64,000 bases of DNA from the NCBI GenBank assembly GCA_001600455.1, contig BCKC01000002.1, forward strand, positions 4,230,171-4,294,170, read 5' to 3'. Source of the stretch: Endocalyx cinctus (lineage: Eukaryota; Ascomycota; Sordariomycetes; Amphisphaeriales; Apiosporaceae). A program made the position numbers and the translations under genes. Below the pieces are notes generated by a model. It did no database searches. It was given only the letters and a program-made list of their open reading frames with translations, and was not told the origin of the DNA. Shown piece after piece: positions 14,940 to 26,757 of the stretch; within the stretch, counting starts at the first letter, position 1, and every line of letters starts with the position of its first letter.

Positions 14940-16868
14940 TCAAGCCGCGGCGTTTGCGGCCTTGGCTGAGTTTCGAGCTTCGCGTTCAAGCAGCGTGTCC
15001 ATGAAGCCGTTTACTGGCTTGGAGGCTCTAATTTCCTGAGCGACTTGGCTGTCAATACCAAGCTGCTTATCGGTCCAGAGAGGGCTTTCAGCGTTGGGCT
15101 CGGTTTCACCCACACCGATGAAACCGCCGTCAGCTGCCCATTCAGAGGTACGCTTAATACCTAATTTCGACCAGATTTCGTCGATGGCCTGAACAAGCTG
15201 ATCGCGATACTCCTTGCTATGTCCAGGAGTGGGCGTGATTCGTAGTCGTTCTTGACCAACAGGGACGGTCGGATAGTTGATAGATTGCACATAGATCTGG
15301 TAATCGTTCAGGAGCATGTCTGAAGCCTGCTTGGCAAGCTCAGCGTTTCCAACCAGGATGGGGATAATGTGCGATGGGTTAGGAATAACGGGAATGTCCT
15401 TGGCGTCCAAGGCCTCCTTCACAGCGCGCGTGTGAAGTTGTTGCAGCCGCCTGTCGCCGTGATAATCCATTTGGTACTCGATAGCGGCCCTCGCACCAGC
15501 CATAGTAGCCGGTGGCAGTGATGTCGTGAAGATAAAGCCGGGAGCAAGTGATCGGATCATATCCACAAGTTTAGCGCTGCCCGCAATGTAGCCGCCTACA
15601 CAACCGTAGGCCTTACCGAGAGTTCCGGTGATGATGTCAATGCGGTCCATGATAGTTCCTGCAGGGCGTCCTTGGCGGTGGGCTTCAAAATCGAGATGTT
15701 CGGCGACACCAGCACCGTGCGGGCCGTACATACCGACCGCATGGACTTCATCGAGAAAAGTGATAGCGCCATATTTATCGGCAAGATCGCAGATCCCCTC
15801 AATAGGTCCAATTGAGCCACACATGCTGTATACGGATTCGAAAGCAATGATTTTAGGGACATGAAGAGGTAAAGAAGCAAGTTTGGCTTCAAGATCTTCC
15901 AAGTCATTATGCTTAAACACTATCTTCCGAGTGCCAGAATGTCGAATGCCCTGAATCATCGAGGCATGGTTGAGGCTATCGGACAAGATGACGCATTCGG
16001 GCAGTTTACTACCAAGAGTTGCAAGCGTAGCATCGTTAGCCACGTAGCAAGAGCTGAAAACAAGGGCGGCTTCTTTAGCATGAAGTTTCGCAACGGTTGC
16101 CTCAAGTTCGACGGCGTGCTTGTTGTGACCCGAGATATTTCGCGTCCCGCCAGCACCGCAGCCGTACTCTTCCAGAGTTTCGTGCATCTCCTTCAAGACC
16201 TGTGGGTTTCTGCCCATTCCGAGATAATCGTTGGAGCACCAGACGGTGACGCGGTCTTCTTTATTCGCGCCATGAGCTTGAGGAAATTCTTTCGCCAGAC
16301 GGTTGATGTTGTTGAAGTAGCGATACGATTTGTCCTTGTGTTTCTTGTCAAGCTCCGCCTGATAGAAGCCATTGTAGTTGAATTTGGCGCCCGAGCCTTC
16401 CTTTGCGTTTCCGGAAACGGTCTTGTCGGATTTATGGCCGACTGGGGCTGATGGATGGTAAGGAGCTGAAAGGAGGGTACGGGTAAGCACTGGTCTTGAA
16501 ATATCGAAATGTGATCAAAACTTACTATCTCGGGGATGGAGAATAGGGGTATCAACGGCCCTGGCCTCTTGAGAACGGCTCGTATGGATCTTGGCCTTGG
16601 TAGACTTGGGTTGACCGGAGAAGTGACGGAGACCAGAAACGGTGGCAGGGGACGAGATACCAATTTTAACACCGGTACGAGCGGATTGAACGGCTAGGGC
16701 CTTGCCCATTACAGGGCAACGTTGACCAAGAAGTTGAAGCTTAGAGATGGTACCACCACATGGAGAAGCTTGAGGACGAGTTGAGGTGGATAGTGCACGA
16801 AGAGTAGCGGGCGAGGCCTTCTTCAAGAAGGGACACATCGCCTTTGACTGACGTAGGACAGCATCCAT
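14940..16868 (-). CDS. HEM1: 5-aminolevulinate synthase, mitochondrial
   Basis: This PLP enzyme condenses glycine and succinyl-CoA to 5-aminolevulinate, the first step of heme synthesis, in the mitochondrial matrix. Exons: 16526-16868 and 14940-16465, with a 60-nt intron; 622 residues. The first ~110 residues form a long presequence containing two Cys-Pro heme regulatory motifs (AMCPFL at Cys12, QRCPVM at Cys51). The core shows [45 protein letters not shown] and the PLP lysine in TGTLGKAYG. The C-terminal part with LRITPTPGH is complete. The heme regulatory motifs suggest that heme limits import or stability, as described for other ALA synthases. Confidence 0.96.
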
Positions 16869-19511
16869 TTTTAGCGATCTATAGTAGGACAAAAACTGTA
16901 GATGCCAATTGGTTTAAATTGAAACGAATTGAATTTTTTTTTTCTTCTCTCTCTATCTCATCAATTTTATACCGAAAGAAATTGATCACCATACAAATAA
17001 CAAGTTTAGCATAAAACAATAAGAGATGGGGAAAAAAAAAGAAATTTGGTCGATGGACTAAAAAAAGGCACAGAGTCACTTTGAAGTTTTTAAACACACC
17101 ACGCCACACTAATATAGTGCATATGTATGGGATGAATACACTAATATTCTATTGGATAGCGTATACTTACAGTGATACAGTACTATGTATACGTACATAG
17201 GGACCATTTGGTGTAATGTAGGTACCCATTTACAGACCAATAGGGCTTAGTTAGTGCTTCAGAATCTGAGTAAGGGTCTTTTATTCGATGCTGATTGGTT
17301 TATTACTGAGTAGAGGCTCTGAAAATGAAAATATACTAGTCTAAGAAAATTGGATCGGATGCCCGGCTAACCCCCGCAATCATCCTACTATCCAACCTAG
17401 GTAAATTTATACGTACGTACATTAATTTGCATAAATTACTCCGTACAGTAAGGGAATAATCAACGTTGCCCCTCATTATCCCATTGGAATTTACGGTATA
17501 TGAGTTGAATAACAAAGTAATTAGATAGAGTGCAACATACCCCATATATACGGTGTATTCTAGAATACAACCTCTCGTTTGGCATTAAAGAGATAGATTC
17601 GAGATTAAAGTAAGAAAAAAAAGGCTTAATGGAGTTCGGACGCAGCAGCATTTTCTACCTAGTCAGGTATAGGTGGAGCTTTGGTACGGGCTCTGCGGGT
17701 ACGGAGTAGTTTACACGCATAAGGTATATACTGTGTAGGTACTACTACCTAGGTACCTTTTATCTACATTAAATAACTTCAAATATTCACTATTACGTGA
17801 CAATATCCATGGATATATCTTTCTAACGGCCGTGATCAGATCATGCGTCCATTTCTCCTTTTTTTGACTCAAATTTTCATCGGTTCGGTAAGCAGGCAGG
17901 CACCCAGGCAGTGCCGTTTTCTGCTCGCTGACATGCATATTGCCTCATCCATGGATTAGTCTAATGGAGACCATAATTACCTGCTTTTAACTATGCAAAT
18001 TCTTTTTTTCGTAAAACACTTTTAATCTATGAAAGTTCCCTTTGAAAGTTATTTCCTTCCCTCCTACTCACTATCGACGGCGTGGTACAGAGGTATGGAA
18101 GTGGGCCTCACTATCTAATTTTTATATCCGTATGTTTTTCTCAGAGTCAGTGTTGGTTGTACACATTTCTCTCCTTCCCTTAGCTTTTTTTTTGGTAAAT
18201 GTATCAATAAATTCGAGCATTGCTTTGATTTGATATATTACTACATATAATGAACAGGCAACTCGGATCTGTCAGCCCTAGACATCGTTTCTCTCCCGGA
18301 TATTTGGACATTTCAAAGCCGAAGATGACATCTTGTGAAAATTTGTTCTACAACTAGTATCCCCCCCCCTTCCTAGACTACCTTCACCAGCTTTACTCGT
18401 CAAAAGAGCATAGTAAAGTTCAAGCATACGGATCTTATAGAGAAGTTCGGCGACCTATCTTGGGTCGGGCTAGGAGAGGCGCAAGTGATGTGGAAAAACA
18501 TAATCTATTTGAGCGTGATCGTAACCCCTCACTAGAGAGCATACACGCTGCTTACTCAAAAAGAAAGTAATTCGATCTGTGGCCATTTAAACCAGACTGT
18601 AGCCGCTCTCCGACGAACCCAGCAGCATTCACCCTACCCATATCCTAGTATGTTGAGGCTGGCCCATTTTTCAAGTTTCGAACTTGAACAGTTGGGTAGG
18701 TATAACTAGCCGCGCGACTATACAAAGTACTAGGTCTCTGCATTGGCAAATACTATAGATTACACTAGACTCGTAAAAGAGACAACGCCTACAGTAACTC
18801 AAGGCTTTAAGGGCGTTGAGTTTTCATTTATGGTTAAAAGTAAACTCCCTAGATAGGTGCGAGTACTTGACCTGTAATGAGTATATTGGCGATCCCGATT
18901 TGGCGCGTAAGGGGATATGTATATTTCAGGGCTAAACTCGTTGTTATTTCCATTTTCGCCTATCCCTCTGCTAGGCATATTATTATCGATCATATTGCCG
19001 ATAGCAGGAAACAGGAGGACAGTCTGCATACAGCATTGCCCCATTAATGAGTTGGTCTAGAAGATAAGACCTCTTACTGCTCCTCGTGAGATCTCTGAGG
19101 CGAGGTTAAAAACAAAATAAACAATCAGGGAGCGATCGTCAGTGTTAACAAATAATATCGCAGCATTTCAATCTCCACGAAGGCTATGTCCAAACCGAAC
19201 TTGCCTAGTTGGTTTGAGGCACTAGGCGCCTACATCTGAGCCAAGAACAGTGCCTGCGTCTTTCGAGTAAGCCGTACCATTTGGTTATATTCAACACGAC
19301 AGAGTCATATTTCCTTCAGATACCATCTCTGATCTAATTTCCACTTAGCTTGTTATATATCACTTATTCTCTACTAAAACTTTTCTTATACACGGTAGAT
19401 GAGAGTAATTTTTAATATTATGAATTCCTGAGGTCATTAATTTTTAACTCGGTTTATTCTATGTTATATCTCTATGTACCATTAATTGCTGGAAAATCTT
19501 CATGACCCGAG
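16869..19511. other. Gene-poor AT-rich region
   Basis: 2.6 kb with no supported gene. It contains the ALA synthase promoter at its left end, CCTAGG-centred palindromes (for example 17745-17756), homopolymer tracts (poly-C at 18361-18368) and many short closed frames. There is no terminal inverted repeat or transposase-like frame. Confidence 0.45.
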
Positions 19512-21121
19512 ATGTCAGACCTTTTTGGGATAGGATCCTTATACGATTTCGTAAACATACTCGTCAAATTATACAAACGAATACGACATCTGCCCGAATA
19601 TATTAAAGGACTGCGAGATAGCCTGCGGAGTTTTCTGAGAGTCCTCGATAGTATTCAAACACGAATAAATTTAAATTTACCATCTATCAAAGGACTCGAT
19701 GGAATCTATGAAGATGCCATGGAAGATTGCTTCTTAGCACTAAAGCTCATTCAGGCGTACGATGACCATAAAAGTCCTTTCGAAGGCTTTGTGTTTAGGC
19801 ATGGTCGGTATGGGAGTACCTGGAAGAAAATTTACTACACCATCACCAAGACGAAGTCTATAAACGACCTCAAAAAAGCCATCGAAAAGCACCGGATGAG
19901 CATCATGGACTGCATGACGGCCAACAGCATATGTCCCCAGCAACCGAATACAGAGATGGGCGTACTTAAGGCAATATTACCACCACACCAATCTAGTAAC
20001 ATATCTACTAGACACATGGGATTGCTTCCTCCACCCTCACAGAATATGGAAGGTTCCTGTGATGAGTTCACCGTGATAGAGGAGATAGATCCGCCGTCTC
20101 GTGCTCGATCTTGTCCTTACCCTTGTCTCACGCCATTACAACATATAGCACTTCCACCCGTTTCCCTTTCACTTCCTCGACCTGTACCACCACCCCCTTC
20201 AGCTTTTGCCCCCGTCTCCATTCTAGCGCCGGCACCACCACCCCCTTTGTCACGGCATGGCACAGTGCATGGTGGTATACATACTTTGAACGCGACTGTA
20301 CTCCAGGTGGGGCCAGCCGAAGGTTGGTGGCACCTGCCATACAATGGTATTTGTATCTTTTTAGAATACCTTAGTCACTTAGTACTTTCCTTTCTTCTTC
20401 AACTTTGGGATCTTCGATAAATATACTGATTACTTCGAGCATTTGCCTTGATATATCGTATGTGCCATCACACCCTTCAGCTTTTGCCCCCGTCTCCATT
20501 CTACCGCCGGCACCACCGCCTCCTCCAGCTTTTGTTCCCACCTCCATTCTATCGCTGGCACCACCACCACCTCCCCCTCACCCTGCCGCTGCTCCTTCCA
20601 TTTATCTGGCCCCTCCTACACATCCTATTATACCGCAGACCACGGAACCTTACCCAACAATGGGTAAGGGTCAGCAAAGCATATTTTCAAACGCCTCTTC
20701 CAGGCCATTTAACCCGCCTCCCGGTCCAGCAACTGCGCCACCTCGAATGGCGGTGAACCCGCTTCTCGGGTTGAAAAGTTCAACACCGCATATAGCATTT
20801 AATCCTGTCTCGCCCATGCCTCCTTCTAATATTCTGACTACCATTCCTACCGCCACGGAAACGCTCGGTACGGCGTTCAACCTGCCGCAGTTGCCCCCGG
20901 GACCGCATACTGCCGTAAGACCTCCCTTGCGCAGTACATCCCAGACAAATTCAAACACCGCGCCTCCGTGCCCATTTTTCAACAATACTTTGGCGCCCAC
21001 TTATCCGACAAATGCTCAAAGTACGACCGCTTATAATGCGTCTAACTCCGCCAGTATACCCGGCCTTACCGGTGAGGATCTTAGAAATTGGAAGATATTT
21101 CTAAGTGAGCTTAAGTGCTAG
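19512..21121 (+). CDS. Protein with a STAND/NLR-type helical N-terminal domain and a long proline-rich tail, no NTPase
   Basis: The predicted model is exon 1 19512-20346 and exon 2 20481-21121 (intron GTATTT..TTCAG, 134 nt), giving 491 residues. The first ~150 residues are helical and run MSDLFGIGSLYDFVNILVKLYKR, then a cysteine-containing helix pair and a WKKIYYTITKTKSINDLKKAIEKH segment. That layout resembles the N-terminal domain found before NACHT or ankyrin regions in fungal STAND proteins. No P-loop, NACHT or repeat domain follows. Instead there is a low-complexity Pro/Ala/Ser region with a repeated unit (SAFAPVSIL.PAPPPP) on both sides of the intron. The homology is weak and recalled, and the splice is inferred from frame. 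Without splicing, two separate open frames (to 20420 and 20405-21121) would be seen. It may be a decayed receptor fragment. Confidence 0.5.
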
Positions 21122-22702
21122 AGCAATAAGGCTGCCTAATTTTAATAAGTATATAAATCCTTAACTTTTTGTAATTGAAAAGGAGGAAATGATATCTTTA
21201 ACTATTATTCTATATAGCTTAAAAGTATATAGATTTAGTACTTAGAGCTATAAGAATAATAAACCATCAAACGAAGCTAATACCACACCAGCCCCCCTAT
21301 TTCTGGTAGTAAGACTTTGTTCTTCTCCCTCGTTGGTGTTATTCCTCCGCCTCCCGCCTAAAAAAAACTTGAGATCAAAAACCAACCGTTCCTAACAATG
21401 CTTATCCTCATGGGTAACCTCCATCACTGGCGCCATAGTAGTCTCAAGCCAATGTGAAGCCCTTGCTAGACGTTTTAGAGGTATCGACATCGCAGCTGGG
21501 CGACTTCCCCATCGGTGTACTACTAAATAGGATATAAAGTAGAATTTCAAAATCATATCTACAACCTTTGGCCGATGATCTAATGCTTGTATAGTATCGT
21601 CGTAGAAGCTAGTGTTCGCTGCGATGGGGTTCGATATATACGTATATCTAAAATGGGAATGTGGGATGAAAGGCGGAGAGCCAAAATAGACTTGACTAGA
21701 CGTGTAAGTACATAAAAGGTACCGTACATACCTGATATATATAATAATAATAAACTAAGCCGATCTTGAGTAAAAGCCAGTCCCGTTTCGTTTAAGAAAA
21801 AGGTCGGTAGATACTAGAACGAGCAACAAAGTATTTAATCTATTGACTCCCTATCCACACGCCTTTGCGGCTTGAATAGGAATGATGAGAAATTGGGTAA
21901 TAGGGAATATCAAGCCGAGGAAAGAACAGACGGTAGCAACAGACGCGCTGCTAACTATATGCCCCAGTCTAATACCCCCGACACTGACAATAGCCGTCCT
22001 GGAGGTAGAGTTTGTCGTGACGAATTTGCTCAGTTGAATTCACGGAAACAATGTTGATTAGGGCGTTATTTAAAAACAACGTGCCTGAAAGCTGTAACAT
22101 ACTGACTACATCACTCTCTCCTCTTCGAAGGGACGGTAGACATTGAGGGAGCATAAGCCCTTCTTCCTCTAGCGCCGCCCGGATTTGTCTAAGGGGTCAT
22201 CTCGGCGCAGAATGGGATCCTATTTCTATAATAAGATCGATAGGTGCCGTTGGGACAAGTTCTCGGATAGCCGGTCCCAACAGTACGGGACATTCGAGGT
22301 TTTTCCGCCAGTACGCTGCTGTCGGGGATTCGACTTGGTTTTTGACTACTACTGAGGATATCCATCTCAGCTGAGGAAAGTCATACCAGAACAAGAACGT
22401 AAGTCTACGTGGAAAAGGTAATATTCTGTAAACTTGGAAATAACATACGCTAAAAAGGATTATCATAACTGCACTAGAGGTGACCTTGCAGCTAACAGGA
22501 ACCTGAGTCTACGGGGTAAAGGCAATATTCTGTCAACTTGAAAATAACATGCGTTAAAATGATTATTATAACTATAATAAAGGTGACCTTACAGCTAACA
22601 GGAACCTAGGTCTATAGTATATACGGAGTTTAAATAGTCGACCTCCATCCTCCCAACCTCTATTCTCTTAACCTTCATACAATCTTACTACATAACTTAA
22701 CC
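21122..22702. other. Intergenic region with a tandem repeat near its right end
   Basis: 1.6 kb, AT-rich, with no convincing gene. The last 300 bases hold the tandem repeat listed separately and the promoter of the SDR gene. Confidence 0.45.
22403..22609. repeat. Tandem direct repeat, two ~104-bp copies
   Basis: Copy 1 is 22403-22506 and copy 2 is 22507-22609, and a third copy begins (GTCTAT) at 22610. By eye they are near 87% identical. Most differences are C/T or G/A transitions, for example CGC/CGT, GGAAAT/GAAAAT and TTGCAG/TTACAG, plus one single-base indel. The repeat ends about 93 bases before the SDR start codon. Confidence 0.82.
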
Positions 22703-23710
22703 ATGACGACTTTGGATAAAATTAAAAATGTCTGGACACAATACTTTCCGCCTGCACCCTCCTTCACAGAAACGAACGTCCCCTCTCAGAAAGGGCAAAC
22801 ATTCATCGTGACCGGAGGAAATACGGGATTAGGTTATGAACTCTGTAAAATGCTCTTCGCTACGGGTGCCACCATTTATATGGGGGCACGGTCTATCGTA
22901 AGTCTTTTAAATTTACCAATTCATCTATTGCTTTTTTTTTTTTTTTTTTTCAGTTTTAATACTTACCATTAATTATAGGAAAAAGCTGAAAAGGCGATCG
23001 AGTCGATTATGAAAACCGTCAAAAAGCCGTTTTCGGAATTAGGACAGATTAAACCTCTGCTTATTGACCTTAACGACCTCCACTCGGTTAAGAACGCGGC
23101 CGAGACATTCGCTCGGCAGGAGTCTAAGCTCGGCGTATTATGGAATAATGCCGGCATAGGCGCAAATTCCGTCAAATTCACCGATCGTACCGCTCAAGAC
23201 CTCGAACCGCTATTCAATATCCACTGCGTCGCCCCCTTGTTTTTCGCCGACACCAATTCCCCGGACAACGGCGTAGACATGACCGCGCTGGATACGGGCA
23301 TCGAGGACCGTATACTCGGTTACGCCGCCTCCAAGGCCGGCGCTTGGATCCTAAGCCGAGAATTCGCCAAGCGCCAGGTCGGGAACGACATCGTAAGCGT
23401 CGTCGTGAACCCGGGGAATTGCAACACGGGATCCTATCAAGGCACCAACGCCGTCCTGATGTTTATCATGAGAGCGTTACTACTTTATCCCCCGGTCTTC
23501 GGTGCGTATACCGAGCTTTACGCCGGCCTCTCCGCCGACATCACCCTCGAGAAGAACGGCACCTACGTCATTCCTCGGGGCAGAATACGCTCGGATGACG
23601 AAACTGTACGACAAGATATCCTGGTCGCTGGGAAATCGGAGGAAGAAGGGGGACTCGGGTACGGCCAGAAGTTATGGGAATGGTGTCAGTCCCATTGGGA
23701 AAAGATTTAA
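22703..23710 (+). CDS. Short-chain dehydrogenase with an apparent internal deletion
   Basis: Exons: 22703-22897 and 22979-23710, with an 81-nt intron holding a poly-T tract; 308 residues. The Rossmann signature TGGNTGLG, the dinucleotide-domain NNAG motif (LWNNAGIG) and the YxxxK dyad (GYAASKAGA) are all present. Relatives of this type read HCVAPFLFT, then about 30 residues including the catalytic Ser of a WxSS motif, then the segment before YxxxK. Here HCVAPLFFAD runs straight into TNSPDNGVDM. The strand carrying the catalytic serine is therefore missing and the protein is about 30 residues short. The frame stays open, so it could be expressed but is probably inactive as a reductase. The fungal subgroup is light-induced/WW-domain-oxidoreductase-like; the substrate is unknown. 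Confidence 0.75.
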
Positions 23711-24814
23711 TCGTAATGCCTCAACTTTGAGAGTGAATCTGGATCATGTTATCGAGGTGAAATTTCTAATTTCTAATTTGTTTTGTTCTACAGAAAAGTA
23801 GAGGTAATGTGATTGATGCAAGATGTAAGAGTCCACGGGTATGGATTTTACCTCAGGTTACAGTTGACATGGGGGTGTAGGAAGTTGTCGGGGGTCTAAT
23901 GCCAACTGGCTCTCTATTTTCGGCTTAGACGTTTTAAACTTATGTATTTCTAATTCTTTATATTGGACATTTCCGGCACAGATGATTCAATGTTAGAAAT
24001 ATCTAACTTAGGAGTTAGGTTGGATACTTCTGACTTCGAGAGTTGGATAATTCTGGCGTTGATAATTTAAGGTTGGGGTATGTCCTATCAGTTGGGTTCG
24101 TTGTTTAGCCATAACTTAAACGGATAATTGCCCGTAATAAAACCGATTACGTTGAAAGTTATTTACGGAAAAAATGTTTATGCAGATTTCTATTATTATT
24201 TTTTTTTTTCCTATTGTATGCCAGTTTAAAGCGGCATGGTTCAGGATACTGGTGAATCACATGCGTTGGGGAAATGGTGGATCTAATGGATATATGGATA
24301 TATATACCTAGGTATGTATGCAGACGGTGACAGTACGAATTGACAGAATGCGCCTCAACAAATCCCATTGAATAATTTCTACATAGTAGGTCAGTGAGAG
24401 AACCCCTCCTCTTCTCCTGATTTAAAGATTATTATAGTTACATACCTAGGCAACTTTTCAATTGATATTACCCCAACTGCCCAACTAATAAGGGTAATAT
24501 GTTCTAGTAGTGTATAGCGAGTACATCACTGTTTTTCGACCAACCCGTGATAGCGCGTTTGCTGCTTTTACCCAGACTCGTCTCTGTTATTAATTAGTCA
24601 AGGGGTCCTGAGGAGCGTAGACATCTTTATGTATGCATGTGTATATGTATGAATAAGTTGCGCAAAGAGAACGTTAAGGTACGTAAGGTGACCTAGCAGT
24701 GGTCTTGAAGTGTAGGAACATCACTTCTTCTTTTTTTTCTTCTCGGAAATCAAGTATACGTAAGGCATGGTTATCTATCGTTACAACTCTACGGTCAATC
24801 TGCTTGTCCGTCAC

Positions 24815-25000
24815 AGAAGGCTACACCAGAGTTACTTTAACAGCCGAGCAGCATAAAGAGATGGTCGCTGAGCTGAGGGCAAACGGTTATCGTTGAACCG
24901 ACGAGGACCTAGAGAGGATCAAGCCTCGGTTCGTAGAACTGGGGGATGCAACACTGCTGAAGAATGGCCTAAGTATAAGGGGGTTTACTGAATCCTGAAA
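24815..25000 (+). pseudogene. Possible gene fragment interrupted by a TGA
   Basis: One frame reads EGYTRVTLTAEQHKEMVAELR, ends at TGA (24894-24896), and continues in the same frame with TDEDLERIKPRFVELGDA and on to RGFTES. The composition on both sides is protein-like (charged, amphipathic) and unlike the surrounding DNA. A TTCTTTT..CACAG acceptor-like site precedes it. I do not recognise the protein. It could also be chance. Confidence 0.28.
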
Positions 25001-25297
25001 GATAGGTAACAACATCAACATCGAATACGGAGTACCAATAAAACATACATTGGTATGTAGTAGGTTTCCGTTCTTATCTGATATGGAATTTCTATTATTA
25101 CGTTAAAGGTTACTTATTGAGATAGGAATTATGCAAAACTTGATCCGTATATTTTTTTTATAGCATGTCTTCTAAGGATAACTCAGCTGTTCAGGTGAAG
25201 GCTTAGGCAGTTCAGGCTAGAATCGAGCTTAAAGCGGCATGGACCAGGTACACATTAGGTACCTAATCCCTGATGCAAACCCTATTTATCGGGAAAA

Positions 25298-25340
25298 NAA
25301 NAAAATATTTTAANAANAAAAAAAAAAAAAAAAAAAAAAG
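25298..25340. other. Ambiguous bases beside a poly-A run
   Basis: N at 25298, 25301, 25314 and 25317, followed by a long A run. This indicates sequencing or assembly uncertainty at a homopolymer. Confidence 0.95.
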
Positions 25341-25777
25341 GAAGACGGAAAAAGAACCATTAATACGGAGTACATATCTTGTGATCCCTCATTTTAGTCC
25401 ATGGTGTATGTCACCAGATATTGTCTAATACACCCTTTTACTACTCTTTACTATCTTTATTTATTCAACATTTTGACTTAACACCCCTTTTCGCTCGTTC
25501 GTATGGGCGGGTATTGTATTACTGTGTCATAACCGAAAAAGACTATACCCCAAATTCCCCAGATTCTCTCCGCATAGGTACAGTAGTGACCAAAGAGAAA
25601 AAGGGCTGCTGATCTTAATCCTCCAGGGATCTAAACACGACGCAAGTGACCTTCCCAATTTCCAACATCCCCCCCCTCCGTCTTGGGTACTAGCGATTCA
25701 GGAACTCCTTAAACCAAGGCCGTCTTCTCCGATCCTCAACCCCCCTCCCTCCCACCCCACCATATGTATCGCCCAAG

Positions 25778-26757
25778 ATGCCTCTCACTTCTTACCTGAT
25801 CAACTTCCTCGCGTACTACTTCGCCGCCATCGTCGTCTTCTACATGCTCTCCTTCGCAGTGCCGAAAGCGGCCTTCGTGGCCCGCGTCCTCGCCGCGTAC
25901 ATCGCCCTCATAATATGCGCCATCTACGGCACCCTGGCCTCCATAGTGCTGCGAATATTCGGCCGCGAGCAGATCGCCCAGTGGACCACCGCCCGCGCCT
26001 TCAAGTACACCATGGCCGTCCTCACGGGCGTCACCTTCGAGGTCGAGGACCCGAACCGACACCTCGAGACGGTCCGACCGGCCATCTTCATCGGGAACCA
26101 TCAGAGCGAGCTCGACGTCCTCATGCTCGGCTGCATGTTTCCCAAGTACTGCAGCGTGACGGCGAAAAAAGAGCTCAAGAAGGTGCCCTTCCTGGGCTGG
26201 TTCATGTCCCTGAGCGGCACCGTCTTCATCGACCGGAAGAAGTCCAAGGACGCGAGGGAGGCCATGGCCGGCGCCGCCAGGGAGATCCGCAACAAGAAGC
26301 AGAGCGTCTACATGTTCCCCGAGGGTACGCGCAGCTACGCCAAGGAGCCCGGACTTCTTCCTTTCAAGAAAGGCGCCTTCCACCTTGCCGTACAGGCCGG
26401 CGTGCCCATAGTCCCGGTCGTTGCCGCCAACTATTCCCACGTCTTCTACATCAAATCCATGATCTTCAACTCGGGCAAGGTTCCTATCAAGGGTAAGAAC
26501 GGGTCATTTTTTCTTTCTTTTCTTACATTTTAAGTACGATTCGAAAGGCTAACTAAGATGCTATAGTTCTCGACCCGATCCCTACCGCTGGATTGACTGC
26601 CGATGATGTCGACGAACTTACTCGAAACACTCGGGAGATCATGCTGAACGAGATCATGGCACTCACTCAGAGAGTCCGAAACAAACCTATAGCAATGCCT
26701 GCGGAAAATGGCAACAACGTTACTCACGCTAGTGGGGTTGATGCGACTGTTTCATGA
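25778..26757 (+). CDS. SLC1: 1-acyl-sn-glycerol-3-phosphate acyltransferase
   Basis: The enzyme acylates lysophosphatidic acid to phosphatidic acid in the endoplasmic reticulum membrane or lipid droplets. Exons: 25778-26492 and 26567-26757, with a 74-nt intron; 301 residues, matching yeast Slc1 (303). Two hydrophobic segments near the N-terminus (LINFLAYYFAAIVVFYMLSF and VLAAYIALIICAIYGTLASI) anchor it. Acyltransferase motif I is GNHQSELDVL (NHxxxxD), motif II contains GTVFIDR, motif III is FPEGTRS and motif IV is VPIVPV. The C-terminal exon with PTAGLTADDVDELT matches the family. Confidence 0.94.

Larger units (their letters stand above)
23711..25777. other. Gene-poor region with remnants and N bases
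   Basis: 2 kb. It holds a possible gene remnant (24815-25000), a second short frame from an ATG at 25165 that is interrupted by an in-frame TAG after about 13 codons, a CCTAGG palindrome at 24305-24314 and the poly-A/N stretch. Confidence 0.4.

Noticed and set aside
16869..25777. Transposon in the gene-poor stretch
   Set aside because: No transposase, reverse transcriptase, LTR or terminal inverted repeats were found; only a short tandem repeat and palindromes.
25736..26440. 234-codon minus-strand open frame
   Set aside because: Shadow of the acyltransferase exon on the other strand; the plus-strand frame has all acyltransferase motifs.
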